DNA of 64,000 nucleotides from Firmicutes bacterium HGW-Firmicutes-1 (lineage in GTDB: Bacteria > Bacillota > Clostridia > Lachnospirales > Vallitaleaceae). This document shows positions 24,477-32,542 of the stretch, piece by piece. Position 1 is the stretch's first letter. The number at the start of each line of letters is the position of its first letter. The position numbers and the translations under genes were made by a program. The stretch is from contig PHAG01000001.1 in assembly GCA_002841625.1 (NCBI GenBank), forward strand, positions 186,001-250,000, written 5' to 3'. The notes beneath the pieces were generated by a model. The model worked only from the letters and a program-made list of their open reading frames with translations. It made no database searches and had not been told where the DNA came from.

Positions 24477-24532
24477 TAAATTCCTCCTCTTTTATGATCT
24501 ACATATCTTAGACCCACAGATCAATAAAAAGG

Positions 24533-25288
24533 TTACAAAACTTCTGTTAATTTTTTTAAATTTTTGATAAAGTCATCTCTATCACATTTTGCTTCTACCG
24601 TATATAGATAATCAATTTTTTTTAATAATGATAAGTTCTTGAAGTACTCTTGCTTAAGTAACTCCGTTTTGGGTTGCATATAGCCGGATGGTATAGGCAG
24701 ATGATTGTCTTTCATAAATTTAATCCAAAGATGACATTTACACGGTTTTTCTGGATCTATTAAACTACAACGCATCTCAAATAATGATTTAAGATGTTTA
24801 CGAGCTCTAAATAATGTGACTTTAACATTGTCTGCAGAAATGTCCATTATTTCTCCAATTTCTTGATTCTTCAAATCTAGACAGGTTTTTAACAGAAAAC
24901 AAATACGTTGATTTTTAGGCATGCATTTTAGAAAGGCTTGTAAACACTTCTCTCTCATTTCATCCATGATTAAGGCATCATCAAATTCTGGTATATAATG
25001 AATGTCCTCAAAAAATGTGCGCTCACTCATACCTAGGTCTTCAGTTATTCGAATTAATGGTAGTTTATCTATTTTTTCAAAGAAACGATAGCATTCATTT
25101 GTAATGATGCGATATAACCAAGTCAATAATTTTGAGTTTTCTTGAAATTGATCAATTTTTGTACATGCACGTAAAATTGCATTTTGCAATACATCTTCAG
25201 TATCGTGATGATTGCCAATCATGCGAAATGCGTATGCATATAGTTTATTATAAGATTGATTAACTATGTCCTCTAATTGATTAATCAT
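24533..25288 (-). CDS. ECF-type RNA polymerase sigma factor with Cys-containing C-terminal extension
   Basis: A 251-residue protein. Sigma region 2 (YAFRMIGNHHDTEDVLQNAILRACTKIDQF, LLTWLYRIITNECYRFF) and region 4 (CFLLKTCLDLKNQEIGEIMDISADNVKVTLFRARKHLK) are clear. After region 4 comes RCSLIDPEKPCKCHLWIKFM, a Cys-x9-Cys-x-Cys-His set seen in one group of clostridial ECF factors, and about 60 further residues. The extension may bind zinc and act as a built-in anti-sigma or sensor. No separate anti-sigma gene is adjacent. Confidence 0.88.
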   Translation of the reverse strand: MINQLEDIVNQSYNKLYAYAFRMIGNHHDTEDVLQNAILRACTKIDQFQENSKLLTWLYRIITNECYRFFEKIDKLPLIRITEDLGMSERTFFEDIHYIPEFDDALIMDEMREKCLQAFLKCMPKNQRICFLLKTCLDLKNQEIGEIMDISADNVKVTLFRARKHLKSLFEMRCSLIDPEKPCKCHLWIKFMKDNHLPIPSGYMQPKTELLKQEYFKNLSLLKKIDYLYTVEAKCDRDDFIKNLKKLTEVL

Positions 25289-25440
25289 ATTTAAATCACC
25301 ACCTATTAATTAATAAACATCTTTCTGGAGGCACAATATTTCTACGCCTCATTGAACACCTCTGCTCAACATTTTATTTTATCTAGATTTATTATACACC
25401 TCTAACAATTGGATTTCTAGAGATAATTCATATTGCTTTT

Positions 25441-25503
25441 CAAATATATTCGAATATAAACATAATGCATTTAAATAATTATGTTTACATTCGAATATGT
25501 TTG
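25441..25503. repeat. 26-bp imperfect inverted repeat
   Basis: The left arm (25441-25466) and right arm (25478-25503) match at 24 of 26 positions around an 11-nt spacer. Each arm contains ATATTCGAAT followed by a TAAACATAAT block. It lies 150-215 nt upstream of the sigma-factor gene and may be an operator or a small mobile remnant. Nothing else is recognisable between it and the sigma start. Confidence 0.6.
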
Positions 25504-25521
25504 TTATCATCTCATAACACA

Positions 25522-25560
25522 AAAACCCACACACGGCCATTTCTAGTTGTAGTGGATTTT
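25522..25560 (-). terminator. Rho-independent terminator
   Basis: AAAATCCAC (minus strand, 25552-25560) pairs with GTGGGTTTT (25522-25530), followed by a T. It lies downstream of the oxidoreductase gene and the decayed ORF. Confidence 0.65.
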
Positions 25561-25602
25561 CTTACTTCTCGAATTATAACAAGTCCATCAGATTGATCAG
25601 GT

Positions 25603-25854
25603 CTAACGTCTTAACAATTTTCTTATCATATATTGATACAACGAATATGCCCAAAAAACAAATATGATGAAACAATTTGCGATAGCAAATTTAGTATCCA
25701 TAACCAGTTTATCTGAGTATTAGAATACTGGAATTAGAAAGAGTAGTATTGAAGCTGTAATAAACTTACTAAGATCTTTACTAAACTTGTTGCGAAACAA
25801 AGTAATTTTAACAAGTAAACCTATTACTATAACCTACAAAAATATATCACTCAT
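25603..25854 (-). pseudogene. Decayed small membrane-protein gene
   Basis: An 84-codon frame from ATG 25854 to TAG 25603 reads as a hydrophobic protein but is broken by two in-frame stops, after codon 6 and near codon 46. Fragments read VIVIGLLVKITLFRNKF, FITASILLFLIPVF and FAIANCFIIFVFWAYSLYQYMI, i.e. three membrane segments. The frame has no indels, so nonsense mutations alone would account for the loss. Family not recognised. Confidence 0.5.
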
Positions 25855-25881
25855 TTGATTTCACTCTTTCGAATTTTATTC

Positions 25882-26910
25882 TTATTTGAGTTTACTGATT
25901 ACTTCTTGACATTTTAATCCATCCGTAAAATCAGCGCCAATCGTATCCTTCATTCCATTCAATTTATTTGCAAAGTCTATAATTGCAGCAGTATGACAAT
26001 TTTGAAAGAAGCCTAGTGAATTTCTTTCCTTAGGATAAAAACGCATTGATGGATGCTTCTCTGGCACTGCTTTATAAAGTGTTGAACCCGTATTAAAGTC
26101 GTGGATTTGGATAATATATGGATTTGTCAAATCCAACTTCATGCTTCCCGTAGTTCCAAATAGGATCATTTGGTCTGTTTGTATTTCCTCTGCAAATACT
26201 CTAGATGCTTCAACACTTCCCAGTGTACCATTATCAAGCAGGATTTCTCCTCGAGTTATTTCATCTACCTCACTTCTATCTTTGAAATGAATTCTAGATT
26301 GATACTGTATTTCTTTGATGTTTCCTAATGTATAATGAATGAGATCTATTAAATGAGAACCTAAATCTAATAAAGCGCCTCCTCCAGAGGTCTTTAACGT
26401 TCTCCAAGTTCCTTGTTTTTCTTTGTTTAAATAACTATTGTGATATGTCTTTATTTTAAAATCAATGATTGATCCAATCGTCTTTTTTTCTAATTCTTCT
26501 TTTAACAATGCTATTGCAGGTAAAAATCGATATATAAAAGCTACTCCATTTATTACATTGTTTTCATGAACCAATTTGTTCATTTTTTCAGCATCTAATA
26601 AGGTTGATGCCAAAGGTTTTTCACAATAGATTGGCTTCCCATAAGCTATCGCTTGCTCAACAATATCTACGTGAGATTCATTCGGTGTACAAATACTGAT
26701 AAAATCAAGGTTTGGATCTTCTAATACTGTTTGAAGATTCGTTACATTTGTAATACCAGGCACACTTATTTCTATTGGCTTTCTTGTTACAATATAGGAA
26801 AGATTTAACGAATAGGGGAGATTATGCCTAAGGTTTGCGTCATATGCAGCAAGCGCATGATTTCGCGCTATACCTCCAAAACCAATGATTGCATAATTAA
26901 TTGAATTCAT
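25882..26910 (-). CDS. Gfo/Idh/MocA family oxidoreductase
   Basis: 342 residues from the ATG at 26910 (GAGGAG 8 nt upstream; an in-frame TTG at 26925 overlaps that site). The Rossmann N-terminus is YAIIGFGGIARNHA. EKPLAST carries the family Glu-Lys-Pro motif. The GGGALLDLGSHLIDL segment supplies the catalytic Asp and His. The family oxidises or reduces sugars, inositols and amino-sugar nucleotides with NAD(P). No neighbour pins the substrate. The gene stands alone, separated from the DeoR gene by the structured repeats. Confidence 0.9.
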   Translation of the reverse strand: MNSINYAIIGFGGIARNHALAAYDANLRHNLPYSLNLSYIVTRKPIEISVPGITNVTNLQTVLEDPNLDFISICTPNESHVDIVEQAIAYGKPIYCEKPLASTLLDAEKMNKLVHENNVINGVAFIYRFLPAIALLKEELEKKTIGSIIDFKIKTYHNSYLNKEKQGTWRTLKTSGGGALLDLGSHLIDLIHYTLGNIKEIQYQSRIHFKDRSEVDEITRGEILLDNGTLGSVEASRVFAEEIQTDQMILFGTTGSMKLDLTNPYIIQIHDFNTGSTLYKAVPEKHPSMRFYPKERNSLGFFQNCHTAAIIDFANKLNGMKDTIGADFTDGLKCQEVISKLK

Positions 26911-26970
26911 AATAGCTCCTCTCAAAATAAGTCATAGTATATTATATCGCATTTTAATTATTTTTTAAAG

Positions 26971-27000
26971 AATCATCAACCCCAAATGGGATTGATGATT
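26971..27000 (-). terminator. Stem-loop between the repeat block and the oxidoreductase gene
   Basis: AATCATCAA (26971-26979) with CCC/GGG inside pairs with TTGATGATT (26992-27000). On the minus strand CTTTAAAAAATAATT follows. It is the likely end of transcripts reading through the structured repeats from the DeoR gene. Confidence 0.65.
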
Positions 27001-27101
27001 CTGTATATAGATCAAAGTTTAGTTTTATTGCCACATCAATGTGGAAATTTTAATTTTAAAACATGAAAAGGATGCTTCCATATGGAATCACCCCCTTAAT
27101 T

Positions 27102-27293
27102 CATTCGCTACGGTTTCGTAACCAGCTGCAAGCTTTGCTTGCACATCAGTAGTGGCTTAGCCACCACTGATTTACGGATACTCAACCTCCGCATTCGCTA
27201 CGGTTTCGTAACCAGCTGCAAGCTTTGCTTGCACATCAGTAGTGGCTTAGCCACCACTGATGCTGAAATAAGCTTCGCTTATTTCAGCTGGTT
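27102..27293. repeat. Cruciform/cloverleaf structured repeat, copy B, with a 70-bp tandem duplication
   Basis: 27102-27171 and 27192-27261 are identical over 70 bp (90-bp period). Only the second unit is complete: closing stem AACCAGC (27210-27216) with GCTGGTT (27287-27293), hairpin 1 TGCAAGC-TTT-GCTTGCA (27217-27233), hairpin 2 ATCAGT...ACTGAT (27235-27261, inner GTGGC/GCCAC) and hairpin 3 CTGAAATAAGC-TTC-GCTTATTTCAG (27263-27287). The leader is the same as in copy A (18604-18728), but the closing stem and hairpins 2 and 3 have different sequences that still pair. The right end overlaps the DeoR stop codon. Confidence 0.82.
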
Positions 27294-28053
27294 ATACCAA
27301 CTTTACATCAAATTGTTCTAATAAATATACTACCTTTGGATCTGGCATTTCATCTACGACAATGGTATCAAAATCATAGATCTCAGCAAATTTATACACA
27401 CCATCCGAATAAAATTTCTTTGATCCTATGACTAAGTAAGTCTTCTTACTAGCATTCATAATGGCACGCTTGGTGTTTCCATCCTCCACCAAAAAAGTTG
27501 TAATACTATGGTCTGCAACATCAACACCACAGCTTCCAATAAACGCTCTGTCAACTTTATATTTTGAGATATACTCGATTGTAGATGACCCAATAAATCC
27601 ACTCAACTCTTTATGTAGAACACCCCCTATACCAATCACATCAACATGAGGGCATTGGGATAAAATTTGAATTACATCGATCATATTAGATATAACCGTC
27701 ATTCTCTTTCTACCTTGAGCAATATATTCTGCTACAATTATATTTGTAGTAGCTATGTCTAAAAATATAGTCTCTCTTTCCTCTATAATATCATACACCT
27801 TTTCAGCTATTCGCTGTTTTGATTCAACATCCAAATTTTTCCTACTAACTATAGTCCTATTCAAACTAGCTTCTCTTGATAAAACAGCCCCACCATAAGT
27901 TCGTTTTATTAACCCATTTTTCTCTAGTGTTTTCAAATCCTTACGAATACAATCTTCCGTTACATCAAATTTTATACTAAGGTCTTTTACGATAATTTTT
28001 CCGTTTATATTTAATAGACTTATAATTTCTTGCAATCTTTCTTCAACAAACAA
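27292..28053 (-). CDS. DeoR family transcriptional repressor
   Basis: A 253-residue protein. HTH: KIIVKDLSIKFDVTEDCIRKDLKTLEKNGLIKRTYGGAV. Effector domain: TIFLDIATTNIIVAEYI, VIGIGGVLHKELSGFIG, DRAFIGSCGVD and YLVIGSKKFYSDGVYKFAEI. It probably controls the flanking HAD and glycyl-radical genes. Its promoter carries five tandem 10-bp repeats (28069-28118). The stop codon lies inside the closing stem of structured repeat copy B, so an insertion may have replaced the original end of the gene. Confidence 0.92.
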   Translation of the reverse strand: MFVEERLQEIISLLNINGKIIVKDLSIKFDVTEDCIRKDLKTLEKNGLIKRTYGGAVLSREASLNRTIVSRKNLDVESKQRIAEKVYDIIEERETIFLDIATTNIIVAEYIAQGRKRMTVISNMIDVIQILSQCPHVDVIGIGGVLHKELSGFIGSSTIEYISKYKVDRAFIGSCGVDVADHSITTFLVEDGNTKRAIMNASKKTYLVIGSKKFYSDGVYKFAEIYDFDTIVVDEMPDPKVVYLLEQFDVKLV

Positions 28054-28068
28054 GATTAACCCTCCATT

Positions 28069-28134
28069 TATACTTATTATTTCTTATTTTTTCTTATTTT
28101 TTCTCATTATATCTCATTTAGCATCTTTTTTCAA
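28069..28134 (-). promoter_or_regulatory. deoR promoter with five tandem 10-bp operator-like repeats
   Basis: The minus strand has TTGAAA (28129-28134), 17 nt, TATAAT (28106-28111). From the -10 downstream, five contiguous 10-mers fit AATRAGAAAA (28069-28118: AATGAGATAT, AATGAGAAAA, AATAAGAAAA, AATAAGAAAT, AATAAGTATA). A 10-bp period puts all copies on one face of the helix, as expected for cooperative repressor binding. Confidence 0.7.
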
Positions 28135-28180
28135 GCAACCATCAATTGAAAACAATAAAGTTGGTGCAATCTATTATATC

Positions 28181-29062
28181 TTAAAGATATTTATTTATAG
28201 CATAAGCTACACCGTCTTCTAAATTGCTCAAAGTGATATCGTCCGCAATTTCCTTTACCTTCTCATATGCATTACCCATAGCGATACCGAGACCTGCATA
28301 CTCGATCATATGTAAGTCATTTCCTGAATCTCCTATGCAGATAATTTCTTCTCTCGGGATATTATATAGCTTTGCAACTTCTTTTACACCGACCGCTTTA
28401 TTACACTTTTTATTTAGAATTTCTAAGCAAAACGATAATGGTCTCACAACCGTATGATTATTCATTATTTCCTCTGGAAAACGCCATAATTCACCCAATA
28501 AGTCTTTATTAAAATTATCTTTTGACCTAATATGCATTTCCTCAAGATGAATAGTAGGAAAGTATTCCCGCATCTGATCCATAATCTCTACAGATTCATT
28601 GATTAGATTCACTTTATACACCTCCCTATCCGGGTTCAGTTGATGAAAATCAACCTTTTCTAAAGGAACAAAATTAGCAACAGCATCATACCTACTAAAT
28701 AAATTGTCTCTATGAATTAGAATGCTTTCTTTTGTATATGCACTCATATCAAGATTGAAATCTTCACACATTGTATGTATTTTAATTAAGTCTTCATGTT
28801 TAATTCGTATTCCATGAAGAACTTGACGTGTCAGGTTATCTAGTGCAAGGGCTCCACTACAAGCGATTGAATAATTCTTCTCTTTAATCAAATCAAGTTC
28901 TGAAAGATAAGGAAGGATTCCTTCAAAAGAACGACCAGTAGCAAGTACCACTTTTATTCCTTTCTTAATCGCTTTTTTAACAGCTTTTAGATTCTCTTTG
29001 GAAATCTCTTGCCTCTCATTTAACAATGTTCCATCCATATCCAATACTAGCATTCGGTACAT
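28181..29062 (-). CDS. Cof-type HAD-IIB sugar phosphatase
   Basis: A 293-residue HAD phosphatase. Motif I DMDGTLLN near residue 7, motif II LATGRS, Lys of motif III in NKAVGVKEV and motif IV ICIGDSGNDLHMI with a C2B cap between. The family removes phosphate from sugar phosphates, nucleotides or flavin precursors. Divergent from glycyl-radical cluster 1, it may drain a phosphorylated intermediate of that pathway. AAGGAG precedes the ATG. Confidence 0.92.
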   Translation of the reverse strand: MYRMLVLDMDGTLLNERQEISKENLKAVKKAIKKGIKVVLATGRSFEGILPYLSELDLIKEKNYSIACSGALALDNLTRQVLHGIRIKHEDLIKIHTMCEDFNLDMSAYTKESILIHRDNLFSRYDAVANFVPLEKVDFHQLNPDREVYKVNLINESVEIMDQMREYFPTIHLEEMHIRSKDNFNKDLLGELWRFPEEIMNNHTVVRPLSFCLEILNKKCNKAVGVKEVAKLYNIPREEIICIGDSGNDLHMIEYAGLGIAMGNAYEKVKEIADDITLSNLEDGVAYAINKYL

Positions 29063-29246
29063 TCTTATTCTCCTTTAATGTTGATCTATTCATGTTTAGT
29101 CATCAACTATAGTCTGCTTTTTCTAAACCCAGCTCAAAACCATACTGTTACTTTACAATTAAAATCATGAAACCGCAACTATTATTCCTAATATTTGTTG
29201 ATTTTTCCATTATAAAAGCATTCCTATCTAAAATTAAAAATTGTTG

Positions 29247-29327
29247 TTGCAATCTTGTCAATATCATCATATAATAATACCAAGTAATAATCAACAATAA
29301 TAATCAATACGAATCAATAATTTTCAA
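29247..29327 (+). promoter_or_regulatory. Promoter and repeat operator of glycyl-radical cluster 1
   Basis: TTGCAA (29247-29252), 17 nt, TATAAT (29270-29275). Downstream are AATCAA at 29289, 29302 and 29312 and TTTCAA at 29322, i.e. spacings of 13, 10 and 10 bp over the expected transcript start. The 10-bp period recalls the array before the DeoR gene at 28069-28118. The remaining intergenic sequence from 29063 holds nothing else recognised. Confidence 0.6.
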
Positions 29328-29374
29328 TCTTGTTATCGTATTGAAATAAAATATCTAAAAAGGAGGAAGATTGC

Positions 29375-31675
29375 GTGAGTATTTCAAGAATTGAAGCTTT
29401 GAAAAAACAACTTTTTGAAAGCCCTAGAGAAGTATCTTTAGAAAGAGCACTACTTTATACGCAGAGCCATAAACAAACAGAGAATGAGCCAATTATCATA
29501 AGACGTGCTAAGGCTACAGCTCATATATTGGATCATGTTAATATCTCAATACGTGAAGGTGAACTTATCGCAGGTAACAGAACTATCAAACCAAGAAGCG
29601 GCATCATTTCTCCAGAAATGTCCCCTTACTGGATCTATAAGGAAATAGACTCCATTGCCACTAGACCCCAAGATAATTTCATTTTTAGGGATGAAGATAA
29701 GAAAACATTTTCCGAATTATTGTATCCATATTGGAAAGGACGCTCCTTAAAAGATTATATTAGTGATAAGCTAACCTATGAAGTAAAAGCATCTACCAGT
29801 TTAAAGATTGTTACACTGAATCAAACCGACAAAGGACAAGGCCACATTATTCCTGATTTCGAAAATATATTAAAAAAAGGATTAGGAACAATTGTTGAAG
29901 AGATAAAAGGATGCCTAGAAAAAGAACAAAGTAATCATTTTTATCAAGCTGCTATCATAGTTCACGAGGCTACACAGCGTCACATTTCAAGATATGCTAC
30001 CTTAGCTAGGTTAGAAGCATCTAATGCTATTGATGAGGAAAGAAAAGCCGAATTACTTACCCTCGCTGAAATATCAGAAAAAATCACTACCAAGTCTCCT
30101 GATACTTTTTATGAAGCCTGTCAATTAGTTTGGTATGTCTGCATAGCTCTACAATATGAATCCAATGCCAGCTCTATTTCCTTAGGACAATTTGACAAAT
30201 ATATGTATCCTTATTTTAAAAACGATCTACTCCGCAATGTTCCATTGGATGAACTAAAAGAGATTCTTAAGTGCCTTTGGATTAAGACAAATGATGTAGT
30301 TCTTATTCGAAGTGAAAATAGCGCAAAATATTTTGCAGGTTTTCCAACTGGTTATACCATAACTCTCGGTGGGCTAACTGTAAATGGACGCTGCGCAGTG
30401 AATGACTTATCCTACCTTGCATTGGAAACATACCAAGATATCCGTCTACCTCAACCCAATCTCGGTGTTAGACTAAACGAATTGATCCCAAGAGACTTTT
30501 TGCTTAAGACAGCAGAAACGATTCGATTAGGTACTGGTATTCCTCAAATATTCAATGACGAGGTTGTTGTACCTGCCTTTTTAAACAGAGGTGTAAGTCT
30601 TGAAGATGCAAGAGATTATTCCGTTGTGGGTTGTGTTGAATTAACGATTCCCGGAAAAACTTATGGATTACACGATATCGCTCTATTCAATCTCTTAAAA
30701 GTTATGGAAGTGAGCTTAAAAGAATTAGAAGATGTTCCAAACATAGATTTTGATCAAATTATTGAATTCATGAAGAAAAAAATCGAGTATCACGTGCAAT
30801 TGATGGTGAAAGGAAGTAACCTAGTTGATGTCGGACAAAGAGAATATGCCCCTGTACCTCTACTATCTAGTATCATTGACAACTGCTTAGAAAAAGGCTT
30901 AGACATTACAGAAGGCGGCGCCAAATACAACTTCTCTGGTGTTCAAGGTATTGGCATTGCAAATCTAAGCGATTCTCTCCATGCACTAAAAAAGATTGTT
31001 TTCGAAGAAAAAAGACTTACCTTCAAGGAATTAATTGTAGCCTTAGATAGTAATTTTGAGGGAGAAGAAAATCGTTTATTACAAGCAAGGCTCATTAACA
31101 AATACGACAAATATGGAAATGATATTGATGAAGTTGATTATATCAGCTCAGATTTATTACGCCATTATTCAAAGGTTGTAGAAAAATATAGTACCCCGAG
31201 AGGAGGCCACTTCACTCCTGGCTCTTATACTGTTTCTGCACATATCCCTCTTGGCGAAGCTGTAGGCGCTACACCGGATGGTCGAAATGCAGCTGAACAA
31301 TTAGCAGATGGTGGACTTTCACCAATGGTAGGAAGAGATTCTCATGGCCCTACTGCTGCCCTAAAAAGTGTAAGTAAATTAGATGGTTATTTATTAAGCA
31401 ACGGAAGCTTGCTTAACGTGAAGTTCAGCCCTAGTACCCTAGCAAAGGATGACGGTTTACATAAACTAGCTGATTTCTTACTTGCTTTTATGAAGCTTAA
31501 AATACTCCATGTTCAGTTTAATGTGGTTAACGCAAAAACCTTAAAGGAAGCTCAGGAAAACCCAATAAAATATAGTGGTCTAGTCGTTAGAGTTGCTGGG
31601 TATAGTGCTTTTTTCAGTGATTTAAGCATACAGATTCAAAATGATATCATCGAAAGAACCGAACATGAGTTATAG
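29375..31675 (+). CDS. Glycyl-radical enzyme, PflD/dehydratase class (cluster 1)
   Basis: A 766-residue glycyl-radical enzyme. The radical Gly is in VVRVAGYSAFF (Gly742) and the catalytic Cys in VVGCVELTIPGK (Cys420), followed by Glu422. One Cys plus Glu two residues on (Cys-x-Glu) marks dehydratases and C-X lyases (glycerol dehydratase, choline lyase) rather than pyruvate formate-lyase, which has two adjacent Cys. Start is GTG with AGGAGG 8 nt upstream. The activase follows 13 nt later, then a sugar reductase, an FSA aldolase and a PTS enzyme I stump, as in the E. coli pflD/pflC/talC/ptsA neighbourhood. The substrate is unknown; a polyol or sugar derivative is likely. Confidence 0.9.
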   Translation: MSISRIEALKKQLFESPREVSLERALLYTQSHKQTENEPIIIRRAKATAHILDHVNISIREGELIAGNRTIKPRSGIISPEMSPYWIYKEIDSIATRPQDNFIFRDEDKKTFSELLYPYWKGRSLKDYISDKLTYEVKASTSLKIVTLNQTDKGQGHIIPDFENILKKGLGTIVEEIKGCLEKEQSNHFYQAAIIVHEATQRHISRYATLARLEASNAIDEERKAELLTLAEISEKITTKSPDTFYEACQLVWYVCIALQYESNASSISLGQFDKYMYPYFKNDLLRNVPLDELKEILKCLWIKTNDVVLIRSENSAKYFAGFPTGYTITLGGLTVNGRCAVNDLSYLALETYQDIRLPQPNLGVRLNELIPRDFLLKTAETIRLGTGIPQIFNDEVVVPAFLNRGVSLEDARDYSVVGCVELTIPGKTYGLHDIALFNLLKVMEVSLKELEDVPNIDFDQIIEFMKKKIEYHVQLMVKGSNLVDVGQREYAPVPLLSSIIDNCLEKGLDITEGGAKYNFSGVQGIGIANLSDSLHALKKIVFEEKRLTFKELIVALDSNFEGEENRLLQARLINKYDKYGNDIDEVDYISSDLLRHYSKVVEKYSTPRGGHFTPGSYTVSAHIPLGEAVGATPDGRNAAEQLADGGLSPMVGRDSHGPTAALKSVSKLDGYLLSNGSLLNVKFSPSTLAKDDGLHKLADFLLAFMKLKILHVQFNVVNAKTLKEAQENPIKYSGLVVRVAGYSAFFSDLSIQIQNDIIERTEHEL

Positions 31676-31688
31676 GGAGGTGCATACT

Positions 31689-32510
31689 ATGAAAGGACTA
31701 ATCTTCAATATTCAAAGATATTCTCTACATGATGGAAGTGGCGTGAGAACAATCATTTTCTTTAAAGGTTGTCCCTTATGTTGTCCCTGGTGTTCAAATC
31801 CAGAATCACAAAGCTTTGAAATAGAAGAAGTTCGTATGCCTGCAAAGTGTTTACATTGCAAGACTTGTTCCTTCAACGTGGAAGAGTGCCCTTCCGGAGC
31901 TATGGTACGTTTCGGTACTTTTATGACAATAAAGGAAGTTATTGATGTCGTACTTAAAGACATGGTTTTTTATCGAACAACTGGTGGTGGTGTCACTCTA
32001 TCTGGTGGTGAAGTTCTTTCTCAATCTGAATTTGCGATTGAATTATTAAAAGAACTAAAAAAACTTGGAATCCATACGGCACTTGAAACCTCTGGTCAAG
32101 GCAGCACCAATGCATTGCTATCAATGGCAAACTATTTGGACGTTGTCCTATATGATTTGAAAATTATGGATAATAAGTTCGCTAAAGATATCCTAAATTC
32201 CGATACTTCTCTTATAGAAGCTAACCTAAGGGCATTGATAAAAGCAGGTAAAAAAGTCATTCCAAGAATACCTTTGGTTCCAGGTTTTACTATGACGAAA
32301 GCTAATATTAATTCTATAACAGACCTTGTTCTACTCTTAGATCTTAAAGAAGTACACTTACTACCCCTCCACCATTATGGTTCCAATAAATATGAAGCTT
32401 TAAATATACCTTATCAAGCAAAAGATATTGAAGTTCCTACAGAACAAAACATCCTTAATATTAAAGCTTATCTTGAGCTCAAGAAATTAAAGGTTACTAT
32501 CGGTGGTTAA
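31689..32510 (+). CDS. Glycyl-radical enzyme activase (radical SAM), cluster 1
   Basis: 273 residues from the ATG at 31689 (GGGAGG 8 nt upstream; a longer in-frame opening overlaps the previous gene). The radical-SAM site FKGCPLCCPWCSNPES holds C-x3-C-x2-C. A short auxiliary segment CLHCKTCSFNVEECP has four Cys, enough for one 4Fe-4S cluster, where most activases of dehydratase-type enzymes have eight Cys for two. GGGVTLSGGEVL and the SAM contacts follow. It should put the glycyl radical on the preceding enzyme. Confidence 0.93.
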   Translation: MKGLIFNIQRYSLHDGSGVRTIIFFKGCPLCCPWCSNPESQSFEIEEVRMPAKCLHCKTCSFNVEECPSGAMVRFGTFMTIKEVIDVVLKDMVFYRTTGGGVTLSGGEVLSQSEFAIELLKELKKLGIHTALETSGQGSTNALLSMANYLDVVLYDLKIMDNKFAKDILNSDTSLIEANLRALIKAGKKVIPRIPLVPGFTMTKANINSITDLVLLLDLKEVHLLPLHHYGSNKYEALNIPYQAKDIEVPTEQNILNIKAYLELKKLKVTIGG

Positions 32511-32542
32511 TCATCTAAATTAAAGTAAAAGGAGTTTAAAAA

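Noticed and set aside
27102-27261. CRISPR array because of two identical 70-bp units
   Set aside because: Only two units, the repeat is far too long, the intervening 20 nt is not a spacer-sized unique insert, and no cas genes are in the window.
28069-28118. CRISPR or minisatellite from five 10-bp units
   Set aside because: The units are contiguous without spacers and sit on a promoter; an operator array is the simpler reading.
29375-31675. Pyruvate formate-lyase
   Set aside because: The active site has one Cys followed by x-Glu rather than two adjacent Cys, so a dehydratase/lyase class is favoured.
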